A DNA stretch of 64,000 nucleotides from Bacillota bacterium. Its GTDB lineage: Bacteria; Bacillota; Clostridia; Christensenellales; Aristaeellaceae. The stretch lies in the NCBI GenBank assembly GCA_023416585.1, contig JAEZHM010000055.1:1-64000 (forward strand), given 5' to 3'. A program made the position numbers and the translations under genes. The notes under the pieces were generated by a model. It was not told where the DNA came from, made no database searches, and worked only from the letters and a program-made list of their open reading frames with translations. Shown here one piece after another: positions 7,910 through 16,840 of the stretch. Position 1 is the first letter of the stretch. Each line of letters begins with the position of its first letter.

Positions 7910-9346
7910 ATGCGGGAAAAGGAATTTGACAAATTGGTCCAAACGCTTTCAGTGGATGGACGGGATTTTGTGGAACGCATGATCCCATACCAGGGCGGCA
8001 CGGTGCACGTCTATTTCATCTCCCAGTTGACCGACAGGGACTACCTTGCCCAAAACGTGTTAAAGCCGCTGATGCTGCATTGCGCCGCTGTGCATGAGCC
8101 CGTCAGCGCAAGGCAAACGGCGGAAAGGCTGGTCTATGCGGAGAATCTCTCCATCGAAGCGAACTTTGACCTTGTGGAGGCTAGGATCTTGTCCGGCATG
8201 ACCGTTCTTCTTTTTTCCACGGACAGGGAATACCTGGTCGTCAACTGTAAAGCCGTGGAACACCGCGCGGTGCCTACACCGGAACTGAGCTTCACCCTTC
8301 GCGGCGCTCTGGACTGTTTTACGGAAAATCTGAATACAAACCTATCCCTTCTGCGCTACCGTATGCAGGACAGGAATTTGAGAATCAACTATTTCATTGT
8401 TGGCAGGCGCACCAGAACCACTGTCGCCGTAGTGTATGTGGAGGACATTGCAAACGAGACGCTGGTCAACCAGATTCAAAACAAAATTCAGGCCATCGAC
8501 GTGGATGGCATCGGTGTTTCCGGCGAACTGCAGGCACTGCTGCTGGACCGTCCTTATCAGCTTTTTCCCCAGATGGGAGTTATAGAACGGTCAGATATGG
8601 CTTACAATACCTTGCTGGACGGCAGGGTGCTGATCATGACGGACGGGGGCAAAGATGTGATCTATGCCCCCAAAACCTTCAGCGAATTTTTCTTTTCCTG
8701 TGATGACCGGTACGACAACAAGACTTTTGGCTTTTTTGCCAGGATGCTTCGGTATCTGGCGCTGGTGGTCGCGCTGACGGCCACAAGCGTCTATGTGGCG
8801 GTAACATCCTTTCATACCGATGTGCTGCCCAGTGACTATGCCATACTGCTGGCAACACTCAGAAGCAATACACCCTTTAATGCCATGATCGGTTCGCTTT
8901 TGCTGGAGATGACCATGGAGCTTTTGCGGGAAGCGCTGCTGCGTGTGCCCAGGCAGATCGGCCCTGCCATCGGCATTGTGGGCGCCATTGTGATCGGTCA
9001 GGCCGCCATTGCGGCGGGCATATTCAGTTCTCTGCTTCTGATCCTTTCCGCGGTGTCGCTTCTTGCCTCCTTTGCCCTGCCCGATTATACGCTGGTGACA
9101 CCTTTTCGGATAATGAAGTTCTTTATGATCTTTGCCACAGGCTTTTTCGGCTTTTTCGGCTTTACGGTCGCCATAATCACGATCTTGACGCTTCTTGTAT
9201 CCAACACCAGCTTTGGTGTTCCCTTTATGACGCCTTTTGCGCCATATAGGGAGAGGGACTTTTCAAAAGCGCTGGTGGACCAATCCAGTACCAGCAAATG
9301 GCGTCCGGGATTCCTGCGCAATAAGGATCAAAAGCGCATGCGGTAG
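7910..9346 (+). CDS. Spore germination protein GerAA-type (GerABKA family)
   Basis: This protein of about 478 residues is the third subunit of the receptor. Residues 1-270 are soluble, including DREYLVVNCK and VVYVEDIANETLVNQI. Four to five membrane helices follow between residues 280 and 450, including LLLEMTMELLREALLRVPRQ, a strongly conserved GerA-family stretch. TGAGG (7896-7900) lies 9 nt before ATG 7910, so I chose that start over TTG 7895 and ATG 7901. The gene overlaps or abuts the GerAC stop, indicating a coupled operon. Confidence 0.92.
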   Translation: MREKEFDKLVQTLSVDGRDFVERMIPYQGGTVHVYFISQLTDRDYLAQNVLKPLMLHCAAVHEPVSARQTAERLVYAENLSIEANFDLVEARILSGMTVLLFSTDREYLVVNCKAVEHRAVPTPELSFTLRGALDCFTENLNTNLSLLRYRMQDRNLRINYFIVGRRTRTTVAVVYVEDIANETLVNQIQNKIQAIDVDGIGVSGELQALLLDRPYQLFPQMGVIERSDMAYNTLLDGRVLIMTDGGKDVIYAPKTFSEFFFSCDDRYDNKTFGFFARMLRYLALVVALTATSVYVAVTSFHTDVLPSDYAILLATLRSNTPFNAMIGSLLLEMTMELLREALLRVPRQIGPAIGIVGAIVIGQAAIAAGIFSSLLLILSAVSLLASFALPDYTLVTPFRIMKFFMIFATGFFGFFGFTVAIITILTLLVSNTSFGVPFMTPFAPYRERDFSKALVDQSSTSKWRPGFLRNKDQKRMR

Positions 9347-9393
9347 CAATTTGTGAATACAATATCTCATCTTCATATGGGGATGAGTGCGCT

Positions 9394-9882
9394 ATGAGCA
9401 ACGATAACGGCAGGGAATTCCACACCGTCCGGGGATATGAGCTGCTGCGCCAGCAGAAGGAACGCCTGACGCCGGCCATGGAAGACTATCTGGAGATGGT
9501 GTACAGGCTATGCGAGATGAACCAGTATACGCGCATTGGCAAATTATCCGAAGCGCTTCATGTTCGGCCCTCCTCCGTATCCAAGATGATATTGAAGCTT
9601 GCGGATGAGGGGCTTGTGGATTACGACAGGTACGAAATCATACTCCCTACGGAAAAAGGAAAAAATGCCGGTGCATATCTAATGCACAGGCATCATACCG
9701 TAGAGCGCTTTTTACGTTTGATCGGCTCCGAAGAACTGCTTCTGGAAACGGAACTGATAGAGCATGTATTAAGCCCCGGGACCGTGCTCCGGATCAATAC
9801 GCTGCTTCGCTTCTTTGAACAGAATGATCTTGCGAAAGCGGAATTCGAGTCGTACCAGGAGTTGGAAAAGGAAAATACATGA
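9394..9882 (+). CDS. mntR: Manganese-responsive regulator, MntR/DtxR family
   Basis: This 162-residue regulator has an N-terminal winged helix (residues 25-95, recognition region HVRPSSVSKMILKL) and a short dimerisation domain without an SH3 domain, as in MntR rather than IdeR. All metal ligands of Bacillus MntR have counterparts: Asp31 and Glu34 (MEDYLE), His100 (MHRHH), Glu120, Glu123 and His124 (ETELIEH). Such proteins repress Mn importers and activate Mn efflux. No Mn transporter is recognisable nearby; the neighbour (9888, minus strand) is a membrane protein of unknown function that ends 5 bp downstream, convergently. Confidence 0.85.
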   Translation: MSNDNGREFHTVRGYELLRQQKERLTPAMEDYLEMVYRLCEMNQYTRIGKLSEALHVRPSSVSKMILKLADEGLVDYDRYEIILPTEKGKNAGAYLMHRHHTVERFLRLIGSEELLLETELIEHVLSPGTVLRINTLLRFFEQNDLAKAEFESYQELEKENT

Positions 9883-9887
9883 GCGCA

Positions 9888-10634
9888 TCAGCCGCTGAAG
9901 GAATTATCCTTGTCCGCACCCTTAGGCGGCTGGCGTTTGAGCAGAACCTTTTCCACCCAGCCCTTTTTGTATTTGAGGGATATGAACCCAATGAGGGATA
10001 TGAACAGCGCGCCGAAAGCGTCGGTGATCAGGTCCTGCATGGTATCGCTGAGGGCCGCCCGGCCAATGAACGCCGTTCCGTCTTCCATCAGAAATTTTTG
10101 CATATTCAGGCCCAGCATGCCGTCAAAGGTGTACTCGTAAAATTCCCAGAATACACCAAGGGTAATGGAAAAGCAAAACGCGAAAACGGCGGTGAACAGC
10201 GGGCTTAAGTAAAGTTGTACCCTGTCGGATTTGTTTAATAGCCGCACGAAGGAAAACGCAAGCGCCCCCAGCATGCCCCCGGAAAATCCGTGCAGTATGA
10301 TATCCCAGTGGGGGATGCGTTCATAAAAGCTTTGCACCTCGCCAAGATAGATAGCGGCGTACAGAAACAAAACGTATAGGATCATCATGCCGGATGGTAT
10401 CTCCAGCCGCCATTTGCGGGCAAGCCAGCCCGGCAGCAGCATGGCAAGAATGCCTAGCAAACACTGCACCATCATCAGCACATAATCGCTTTTCAGTTTT
10501 TCATACTCCGGGCCGGATGGACCGGCGGGTGCATTCGTCCACTGCACAATGATATACACGATGGACAATAGCAGGGAGAGGAAAACGAACCCCGATACGA
10601 ACCTGTTCCATCTGGAGCGCTTTTGATTGGGCAT
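9888..10634 (-). CDS. Polytopic membrane protein, DUF2238/YjdF-like
   Basis: This protein of about 248 residues has six or so hydrophobic helices: SGFVFLSLLLSIVYIIVQW, then MMVQCLLGILAMLLPGWLA, then a conserved block HWDIILHGFSGGMLGALAF, then FWEFYEYTFDGMLGLNMQ, then DTMQDLITDAFGALFISLIG. The H-D...HGFSGG and DTMQDLITDxxGA motifs resemble the YjdF/DUF2238 family of bacterial inner membrane proteins, whose role is not known to me. The start is uncertain: ATG 10634 has only a weak ribosome site, while a longer in-frame start at 10709 would run through a hairpin at 10645-10666. Confidence 0.6.
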   Translation of the reverse strand: MPNQKRSRWNRFVSGFVFLSLLLSIVYIIVQWTNAPAGPSGPEYEKLKSDYVLMMVQCLLGILAMLLPGWLARKWRLEIPSGMMILYVLFLYAAIYLGEVQSFYERIPHWDIILHGFSGGMLGALAFSFVRLLNKSDRVQLYLSPLFTAVFAFCFSITLGVFWEFYEYTFDGMLGLNMQKFLMEDGTAFIGRAALSDTMQDLITDAFGALFISLIGFISLKYKKGWVEKVLLKRQPPKGADKDNSFSG

Positions 10635-10644
10635 AGCATTGGTT

Positions 10645-10666
10645 CCCGCCGTTAATGCTCGGCGGG
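10645..10666 (-). promoter_or_regulatory. Perfect hairpin just before the 9888-10634 start codon
   Basis: CCCGCCG (10645-10651) and CGGCGGG (10660-10666) form a 7-bp GC stem with an 8-nt loop. On the minus strand it lies between a strong GGAAGGAGG and the proposed ATG. It could control translation initiation, or simply mean that the true start is upstream. Confidence 0.4.
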
Positions 10667-10833
10667 AAGGGCCTCCTTCCTGGAGCTGGACATCATTTTC
10701 AATGAACATTGAACAGTCGATTGGTTCCCCTTACGGCTTTTTCGTAAAGAGGAATGGGATATCCGGGCAAATACAGCCCTTGGGCATAAAAGCCAAAAAA
10801 CACAAGACATGTTATGCCATTCAAGAACTTCGG

Positions 10834-12039
10834 TTACGCGGTCTTTGTAAGCGTGAGCAGTACTTCCGCCATGGTATCCATGGCCTCAATGGGTATCAGT
10901 TCCCGCCGGCCGTGGAAGTTGTACCCGCCGGTGGACAAATTGGGGCAGGGCAGGCCCATGAAGGAAAGCCGCGCCCCGTCCGTGCCGCCGCGGATGGGCT
11001 GTATGATAGGCTTCACGCCAAGGGATTCCATGGCATTTTTCGCCTTTTCTATGATATACATATGATCTTTCAATTGTTCCCGCATGTTGAAATAGCTGTC
11101 TTTGAGTTGAAGCTCCACCGTACCGGCGCCGTACTTTTCGTTCAGATAGGCCGCTATCTTTTCAAGCCTTGCCTTCTTTATACAAAACTTGTCCATGTCG
11201 TGATCCCGGATGATGTAATGGAGGGTGGTTAATTCCTCCTCTCCATGAATGGAGTTCAAATGCGAAAAGCCCTCGTATCCTTCCGTACAGGCGGGTATCT
11301 CCTGGGGCGGGAGCATAGCGTTAAATTCCATGGCGATCAAACATGCGTTTTTCATTTTGTTTTTGGCGCTGCCGGGATGGATGTTCACGCCATGTATGAC
11401 AACCTTCGCGGAGGCGGCATTGAAATTTTCATACTCGATCTCGCCCAGCGCGCCGCCGTCCACCGTGTAGGCGTATTCCGCGCCAAAGCCCTTCACGTCA
11501 AACAGGTCGGCGCCGCGCCCTATCTCCTCGTCCGGCGTAAAGGCGATGCACACTTTACCGTGGTCCGGGGCATCGGGCTTTAAAAGCCGCTCGCACATGG
11601 TGAGGATCTCGGCCACGCCGGCCTTGTCGTCGGCGCCCAATAGCGTATTGCCGTCGGTTACGATCAGGTTTTTGCCCTGAAGGTCAGTTAAAAAGCCAAA
11701 CTCGGATTCGGAGATGGTGAGGCCGTTTTGCAGCGTTAAGTCCCCGCCCTGGTAGTTCACGATTTGATGCTTTATCGGGCCGCCTGGTACAGCGCCGGAC
11801 GTATCCATATGGGCGATGAAGCCGATAGCGGGCTTTTTCGTATCGCCTTTGGCCGGGATGAAGCCGTAGACATATCCGTGCTCATCCATGCGGCTGTTGG
11901 TTACGCCCATAGTGCGCATTTCATCTACCAGCATTTGCCCAAGCACTTTCTGGTTGGGTGTGGAAGGGCAGGAGGCGTTATTTTCATCGCCGGTGGTATC
12001 GATGGATACATACTTCAAAAACCGTTCGTAAGCGCGCAT
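10834..12039 (-). CDS. pepT: Peptidase T (tripeptide aminopeptidase, M20B)
   Basis: This 401-residue cytosolic zinc peptidase releases N-terminal residues from tripeptides. The M20 di-zinc site is complete: His77 and Asp79 (FIAHMDTSG), bridging Asp138 region (LLGADDKAG), catalytic Glu171/Glu172 (TPDEEIGRG), Asp194 (YTVDGG) and a C-terminal His in NFHGRRE. PIRGGTDGARLSFMGLPCPN is the conserved PepT dimer-interface segment. The length matches PepT (about 405-410). It follows the HAD gene by 16 bp in a three-gene leftward operon. The gap downstream (10635-10833) has no gene. Confidence 0.95.
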   Translation of the reverse strand: MRAYERFLKYVSIDTTGDENNASCPSTPNQKVLGQMLVDEMRTMGVTNSRMDEHGYVYGFIPAKGDTKKPAIGFIAHMDTSGAVPGGPIKHQIVNYQGGDLTLQNGLTISESEFGFLTDLQGKNLIVTDGNTLLGADDKAGVAEILTMCERLLKPDAPDHGKVCIAFTPDEEIGRGADLFDVKGFGAEYAYTVDGGALGEIEYENFNAASAKVVIHGVNIHPGSAKNKMKNACLIAMEFNAMLPPQEIPACTEGYEGFSHLNSIHGEEELTTLHYIIRDHDMDKFCIKKARLEKIAAYLNEKYGAGTVELQLKDSYFNMREQLKDHMYIIEKAKNAMESLGVKPIIQPIRGGTDGARLSFMGLPCPNLSTGGYNFHGRRELIPIEAMDTMAEVLLTLTKTA

Positions 12040-12055
12040 AATGACACTCCTTATG

Positions 12056-12697
12056 TTAAAGTAGGGGAATGATATCTTTCAGTGTGGGCACGCAGTGATC
12101 CACATAGGGGGAGAGTTCTTTTGTGAAGGGGATCATGTCGGGCACCATGACGCTTACCATGCCAGCCGCCCGTACGGACTTTACGCCGTTTGCAGAATCC
12201 TCCACGGCCATGCAATTGGAGGGTTTCACGCCGAGTCTTTCCGCCGCCGCAAGAAAAATATCCGGGGCCGGCTTGCTTCTTTTAATGGAGTCGCCGCATA
12301 CCACTTCGTCAAAGCTGTTTATGAGGCCGGCCATTTGCATGTAGTTTTCCACAATTGAACGGTTGTTGGAGGTGGCAACGGCGGTCTTGAAGCCTTTTTC
12401 CTTCAAAACGGCCAACAGCTCTTGAATGCCGGGCTTTTGTGGGATGCCGTGCAATGCCATGTATTCATACATGAGCTCCGTCCAGCGCTCAATCATCTTT
12501 TCATAGGGAAAATCCCGTCCCAGCGTGTTTAACAGAAATTCACGGCAGGCTAAATTGCTGGTGCCAATGGTGCGTATAATCACATCTTCCGTTACCGAAA
12601 AGCCCACCTCCCGGCAAGCTTTTAACTGCTGCACAATGCCCAGCCGTTCGGTATCGAACAAGACGCCGTCCATGTCAAAGATTACTGCTTGTATCAT
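12056..12697 (-). CDS. HAD-superfamily phosphatase, beta-phosphoglucomutase-like
   Basis: This 213-residue hydrolase has the four HAD motifs: FDMDGVLFDTE (nucleophile Asp8, acid Asp10), VATSNN (motif II), the Lys in SIKRSKPAPDIF (motif III) and VEDSANGVKSVRAAGM (motif IV). The insert between motifs I and II is the alpha-helical C1 cap of the phosphoglucomutase/phosphonatase subgroup. Small sugar phosphates are the likely substrates. It overlaps the flavoprotein gene by 4 bp (ATGA), so the two are translationally coupled. Confidence 0.88.
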   Translation of the reverse strand: MIQAVIFDMDGVLFDTERLGIVQQLKACREVGFSVTEDVIIRTIGTSNLACREFLLNTLGRDFPYEKMIERWTELMYEYMALHGIPQKPGIQELLAVLKEKGFKTAVATSNNRSIVENYMQMAGLINSFDEVVCGDSIKRSKPAPDIFLAAAERLGVKPSNCMAVEDSANGVKSVRAAGMVSVMVPDMIPFTKELSPYVDHCVPTLKDIIPLL

Positions 12698-14292
12698 GTG
12701 TTTATGTTCCTCTTTAATGCGTTTTGGGCGCAGGCGATGCCGTCCACCGCGGCGCTCATAATGCCGCCTGCGTACCCGGCCCCTTCCCCGGCGGGGAAGA
12801 TACCCTGTATCTCCGACTGGTGATTTTCATCCCTTACCATGCGCACGGGGGAGGAGGAGCGGGCTTCCACGCCGGTCAAAACCGCGTCCGGATGGGCAAA
12901 GCCGTTTAACTGCCTGTCCATTTGCAGTATGCCTATGCGCATGTCCTCCGCGATGTACTTGGGAAGGCAGGTGTTAAGGTCGCAAGGCGTTACGCCCGGC
13001 CGGTAGCTGGGAGTCACACTGCCCAAATGGGTGGAGGCGCGGCCTTTCAAAAAGTCCTCCACACGCTGCACCGGGGCGCGGAAATTGCCGCCGCCTGCCC
13101 TGAACGCCGCCTGCTCCAAAGCCCGCTGGTACTCAAAACCCGCCAGGGGGTGGTCGTCCCCATAATCCAGGGGCGTGACGCCCACCAGCAGCGCGGAGTT
13201 AGCGTTCTCTCCAGCCCTTGCGTGGTAGCTCATGCCGTTCACGCACACGCCGCCCTGTTGGCTGGCAGCCGGGATTACCACGCCGCCCGGACACATGCAG
13301 AAGGTGTATGCGCCCCGGCCGTCCGGGGTGCGGACGCTTAGCTTGTAATCCGCCGCGCCAAGCTTTGGGTGACCTGCAAATTTACCGTACTGGGATTTGT
13401 TGATCAAGCTTTGCGGATGTTCTATGCGAGCGCCGACGGAAAAGGGCTTTTGCGCCATGGGCACGCCAAATTGATATGCCATGCGGCAAGTGTCCCTGGC
13501 GCTGTGGCCGATGGCCAGGATCAGCGTATCCGTTTCCACCTGCGTTTCTTTGCCTTCCTGTGAAACGGTAACGCCGCGAAGCGCTCCCTTTTCAATATGA
13601 AGCCCTGTCAGCTTCGTTTCAAACAGCATCTCACCGCCAAGGGCCTTTATCTCCTCCCGCAAGTTTTGAACCACGCCGCGCAACAGGTCCGTGCCGATGT
13701 GGGCCTTTTGAACATAAAGTATCTCCTCCGGCGCGCCGCAGCGTACCAAGGTTTGCAATACATCGTGGCACAGCGGGCTTTTGATGCCGGTGGTAAGCTT
13801 TCCGTCTGAAAAAGCACCGGCGCCGCCCTCGCCGAAAAGTACGTTGCTATCCTCGTTCAATATGCCGTCATTCAAGAGGACGTCGATGTCCTTGGCCCGC
13901 TCGGCAACAGGCTTGCCCCGCTCGATGAGAATGGGCATGGCCCCGGCTTTTGCAAGTTCAAGCGCCGCGAACAGCCCCGCCGGGCCCGCTCCCGCGACTA
14001 TAGGCCGGCGGGCAAAGGATGCGCGGGGAAGCGGACTGGGGGTTTTTTCTTCTTCCACCTTGACCGCCGTGCCAAAGCGAAGCTGGCGGAGTACATCATC
14101 TTCTTGATGTAAGGAGACATCCACGCTGTACACAAAATGCACGTCGCCCTTGTCCCTGGCGTCCACGCTCTTTTTCACAATGCGCAGGGAGAGCAAATCC
14201 TCTGCCCTTATGTTCAGCTTCTTCGCCGCGGCTAGGCGCAGTTCCCTCTCTCCCTTATCCAATGGCAGCGGCAGGTTGTTTAAGCGCAGCAT
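12694..14292 (-). CDS. FAD-dependent oxidoreductase, COG2509 type
   Basis: This 532-residue flavoprotein has an N-terminal region of about 90 residues, then a Rossmann dinucleotide site PIVAGAGPAGLFAALELAKAG (about residue 97) and the second FAD segment LILAIGHSARDT, ending in FPAGEGAGYAGGIMSAAVDG, which closes over FAD. This matches the uncharacterised FAD-dependent dehydrogenases often found in Clostridia. It is the first gene of a leftward operon with HAD and PepT. Its RBS is GGGAGG and a promoter is visible at 14322-14350. Confidence 0.85.
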   Translation of the reverse strand: MLRLNNLPLPLDKGERELRLAAAKKLNIRAEDLLSLRIVKKSVDARDKGDVHFVYSVDVSLHQEDDVLRQLRFGTAVKVEEEKTPSPLPRASFARRPIVAGAGPAGLFAALELAKAGAMPILIERGKPVAERAKDIDVLLNDGILNEDSNVLFGEGGAGAFSDGKLTTGIKSPLCHDVLQTLVRCGAPEEILYVQKAHIGTDLLRGVVQNLREEIKALGGEMLFETKLTGLHIEKGALRGVTVSQEGKETQVETDTLILAIGHSARDTCRMAYQFGVPMAQKPFSVGARIEHPQSLINKSQYGKFAGHPKLGAADYKLSVRTPDGRGAYTFCMCPGGVVIPAASQQGGVCVNGMSYHARAGENANSALLVGVTPLDYGDDHPLAGFEYQRALEQAAFRAGGGNFRAPVQRVEDFLKGRASTHLGSVTPSYRPGVTPCDLNTCLPKYIAEDMRIGILQMDRQLNGFAHPDAVLTGVEARSSSPVRMVRDENHQSEIQGIFPAGEGAGYAGGIMSAAVDGIACAQNALKRNINT

Positions 14293-14321
14293 GGGTTTCC
14301 TCCCTTTTTTGGATTCGCTCT

Positions 14322-14350
14322 ATTGTACCACGATGAAAGGGGAATGAAAA
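14322..14350 (-). promoter_or_regulatory. Promoter for the flavoprotein-HAD-pepT operon
   Basis: On the minus strand, TTTTCA (14350-14345), a 17-bp spacer and TACAAT (14327-14322) preceded by TGG (extended -10) lie about 30 bp upstream of the ATG at 14292. Confidence 0.55.
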
Positions 14351-14428
14351 CCTTTCCTTATTTTTCAAGGATATCACCCATTTTTTATTGAAGTCTCGTC
14401 TTATAGGTGAAGGAGGTGGGTAGAGAAA

Positions 14429-14626
14429 ATGAACTTTGTTGAGGTACCAAACAGAGTTCACGAAGCGGAGCTTGAGCGCATCATGTCTCAGTATGGCAGT
14501 TCCCTTAAGAGAATGTGCTATCTCTATCTGCGTGACGCTTCCCTGGCGGAGGATGCGGCTCAGGATACATTTCTCAAGGCCTATAAAAAGCTTGGGACAT
14601 TCAGGCATAAAGGAACGGGATTTTAA
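14429..14626 (+). pseudogene. ECF sigma factor, N-terminal fragment
   Basis: This is a 65-codon ORF with a good ribosome site (AAGGAGGTGGG). It encodes sigma-70 region 2.1-2.2: the segment LYLRDASLAEDAAQDTFLKAYKKLGTFR matches the core-binding region of ECF sigma factors. It stops before regions 2.3-2.4 and 4, which are needed to recognise promoters, and no other frame in 14626-14800 restores them. ECF factors are normally 160-190 residues. It is therefore a truncated remnant, although it could still be translated. Confidence 0.6.
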
Positions 14627-14799
14627 AACAATCACAATTCCCATAGGATATGCCAATAGCATACGGATTCGTAGATTGAATATCAATTGTCCGCTTAGGC
14701 TTGGCAGCCGGGATTAAACAATTATGCAATATTCCATATTCCGCAACTTCTGTAGTTGAAATGCCACTGGTTGAGTCAATGGAACGTGAAAAGAAGAGC

Positions 14800-14828
14800 T
14801 TTCACTTTCCTTGCTGCGACGGTATAAT
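14800..14828 (+). promoter_or_regulatory. Sigma-A promoter for the 14850 flavoprotein
   Basis: TTTCAC (14800-14805), a 17-bp spacer and a perfect TATAAT (14823-14828) end 21 bp before the GTG start. Confidence 0.6.
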
Positions 14829-14849
14829 AAATTAGAAGAGGTGGGGCGG

Positions 14850-16076
14850 GTGAAGCAAAAAACGGTGTTGATAATAGGCGGAGGCGCGGCGGGGCTGACG
14901 GCGGCCATCTGCGCGGCCAGGCAGGGCGCGAAAGTAACCGTGCTGGAAAAAATGGACCGGGTGGGCAAAAAAATACTGGCGACCGGCAATGGCCGCTGCA
15001 ATATCATGAACATGGGGCCACATCGGTATCACGGCGGGGAAGCGTTTGCCAATGAAGTGCTTGTCCACGCGGATGTGCGCCGGGTGGCAGCCTTCTTTGA
15101 AAGCCTGGGCCTTACCCTTCGGGAAGAGGAGGAGGGGAGGGTCTATCCCGCCAGCGGCCTGGCCTCCTCCGTGCTGGATGTGCTGCGCCTGGGTTGCGCA
15201 CGCCATCAGGTGGAGGTTGTATGCGGCGTGCCTGTTTCCCGTATCGTAAAGCATAATGGCGCCTGGGCTGCTTTTGCGGTGGACAAGCAGTATGCGGCAG
15301 ACGCTATAATCGTCGCCGGCGGCGGGGAGGCCGCGCCCAAGCTTGGTAGCGACGGTAGTGCTTATGCGCTGCTTGCATCTTTGGGGCACCGCCTGGTTGC
15401 ACCCCGGCCGGCCATTACCCAATTGAAAACGGAAACGGAGCCCATCCGGGGCCTGAATGGCATCCGGGCACAGGCGGAAGTGTGGCTGACACGGAACAAT
15501 GAAATCCTGAAGCGGGAAAAAGGCGAGATTCTGTTCACCGAGTATGGGGTTAGCGGCGTGGCGGCCATGCAGTTGGCCAGGGATTCCGCGGGTACAACGC
15601 TGCACATGAACCTGCTGCCTGCCATCAATATAGAAGAAACTGATTTGTTTTCCGCCCTTTTGCGCCGGGCGGAGCTGTTTACTAATGCGCCGCTGGAGCA
15701 GTTTTTCTCGGGCTGGCTGCACGCAAGGCTTGGCATGGCCCTGCTAAAGCGTGCCGGTGTTGGCCCCCTTTCACGTACTTGCTCGTCCCTTTCCTCCAAG
15801 GAAATCTCCGCCCTGGCCGCCCTGATCGCTGACTTCCCGCTTGCCGTAACCGGCGTGCAGGGGTTTGACAGTGCCCAGGTGACGGCGGGCGGTATCGATA
15901 CAAGCGGTTTTGATCCTTCTTCCATGGCCTCCCGGCTTGCTAAAGGCTTGTACGCCGCTGGGGAAGTGCTGGACGTGGACGGAGACTGCGGCGGCTTCAA
16001 CCTGCTCTTTGCTTGGGCCAGCGGGATACTGGCCGGGGAACACGCCGCCATGGGCTCTGCCCCTGGACCCCGCTAA
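14850..16076 (+). CDS. FAD-dependent oxidoreductase, HI0933/YhiN family
   Basis: This protein of about 408 residues starts with the dinucleotide motif VLIIGGGAAGLTAAICAARQ and the family hallmark GKKILATGNGRCNIMN (about residue 40). The C-terminus GLYAAGEVLDVDGDCGGFNL is also diagnostic of the BaiN/HI0933-type flavoproteins. The physiological reaction of most members is unproven. I chose GTG 14850 because AGAGGTGGGG sits just upstream and the promoter -10 is at 14823-14828; the longer reading from 14811 would begin inside the promoter. The stop lies within the first bases of a terminator-like hairpin. Confidence 0.88.
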   Translation: MKQKTVLIIGGGAAGLTAAICAARQGAKVTVLEKMDRVGKKILATGNGRCNIMNMGPHRYHGGEAFANEVLVHADVRRVAAFFESLGLTLREEEEGRVYPASGLASSVLDVLRLGCARHQVEVVCGVPVSRIVKHNGAWAAFAVDKQYAADAIIVAGGGEAAPKLGSDGSAYALLASLGHRLVAPRPAITQLKTETEPIRGLNGIRAQAEVWLTRNNEILKREKGEILFTEYGVSGVAAMQLARDSAGTTLHMNLLPAINIEETDLFSALLRRAELFTNAPLEQFFSGWLHARLGMALLKRAGVGPLSRTCSSLSSKEISALAALIADFPLAVTGVQGFDSAQVTAGGIDTSGFDPSSMASRLAKGLYAAGEVLDVDGDCGGFNLLFAWASGILAGEHAAMGSAPGPR

Positions 16077-16095
16077 AGGGATAATATCCCTTTAG
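16073..16095 (+). terminator. Terminator-like hairpin at the end of the flavoprotein gene
   Basis: CTAAAGGGA (16073-16081) and TCCCTTTAG (16087-16095) form a perfect 9-bp stem. It has the same design as hairpins at 24379-24400 and 31011-31032. The U-run is weak. Confidence 0.5.
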
Positions 16096-16205
16096 AATCC
16101 CTCTATTTGAGAGTAAATTAAGCAAATTCAAAACCCCACGCTTTTATCTAATAAATCTGTAATCGGATGAGTATACCTTCCATTATATATTGATAACCGG
16201 TACAT

Positions 16206-16332
16206 GGCGGGCGATTGCTAATCGCCCCTACAGCTACAAAGTGTGTATTGGCTTTTCTTCTGGGCTAAATATGCCCCGGCAGACAAGTCAATAAACATAC
16301 GGCGTTGTAGGGGCGATTAGCAATCGCCCGCC
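16206..16332. repeat. Inverted-repeat element with 27-bp perfect ends
   Basis: The 27-bp arm at 16206-16232 is the exact reverse complement of the arm at 16306-16332. Each arm is itself a hairpin (GGGCGATT-GCT-AATCGCCC). The 73-bp centre has no ORF. The whole thing resembles a small non-autonomous mobile element. It is the only clear structure in the 16096-16840 gap apart from a TATAAT at 16781-16786 that probably serves the next operon; the remaining AT-rich sequence shows no gene. Confidence 0.75.
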
Positions 16333-16840
16333 TGTTGCGGTTGATTTCATCAATGTATTTTCTGAATTCACCGCCGATAAGCCGGACGGACCGTTGAATT
16401 TCCGAGAGTAAATATTGCTCAATGAACTATTTTTCATTCAACAACAGCATCTGTACAATTTCCCGCTGTTCAACAAATATTGCACCGCAATGAATGATAT
16501 ATCCCGAAAATCATCAGAACAAAAAGTGGAATATCCGTTCATTGAATCCAAATATTGATAAGATTAATGCAAAATATGGGAAGCCCTATTGATGCGGCAT
16601 TATATGGATAATTGGCTTCAAAACGGAGCCTTGCAATTGTGCGGAATGGTGCATGTCCCTTACACAAAAAGTGAATGCAAATGAACAAAAAATGAGAAGG
16701 ACGAGCCCGGGATTTTAAAAGAACATAAAATAAGTAATACAAAGAACAAAAAATGAGTAGAATTTATGTTTTTTACCCGGTATAATGAAACCATAAAAAA
16801 CGCCAAAAAGTAAATACAGGCGTCTTAAGGAGCGATGAAA

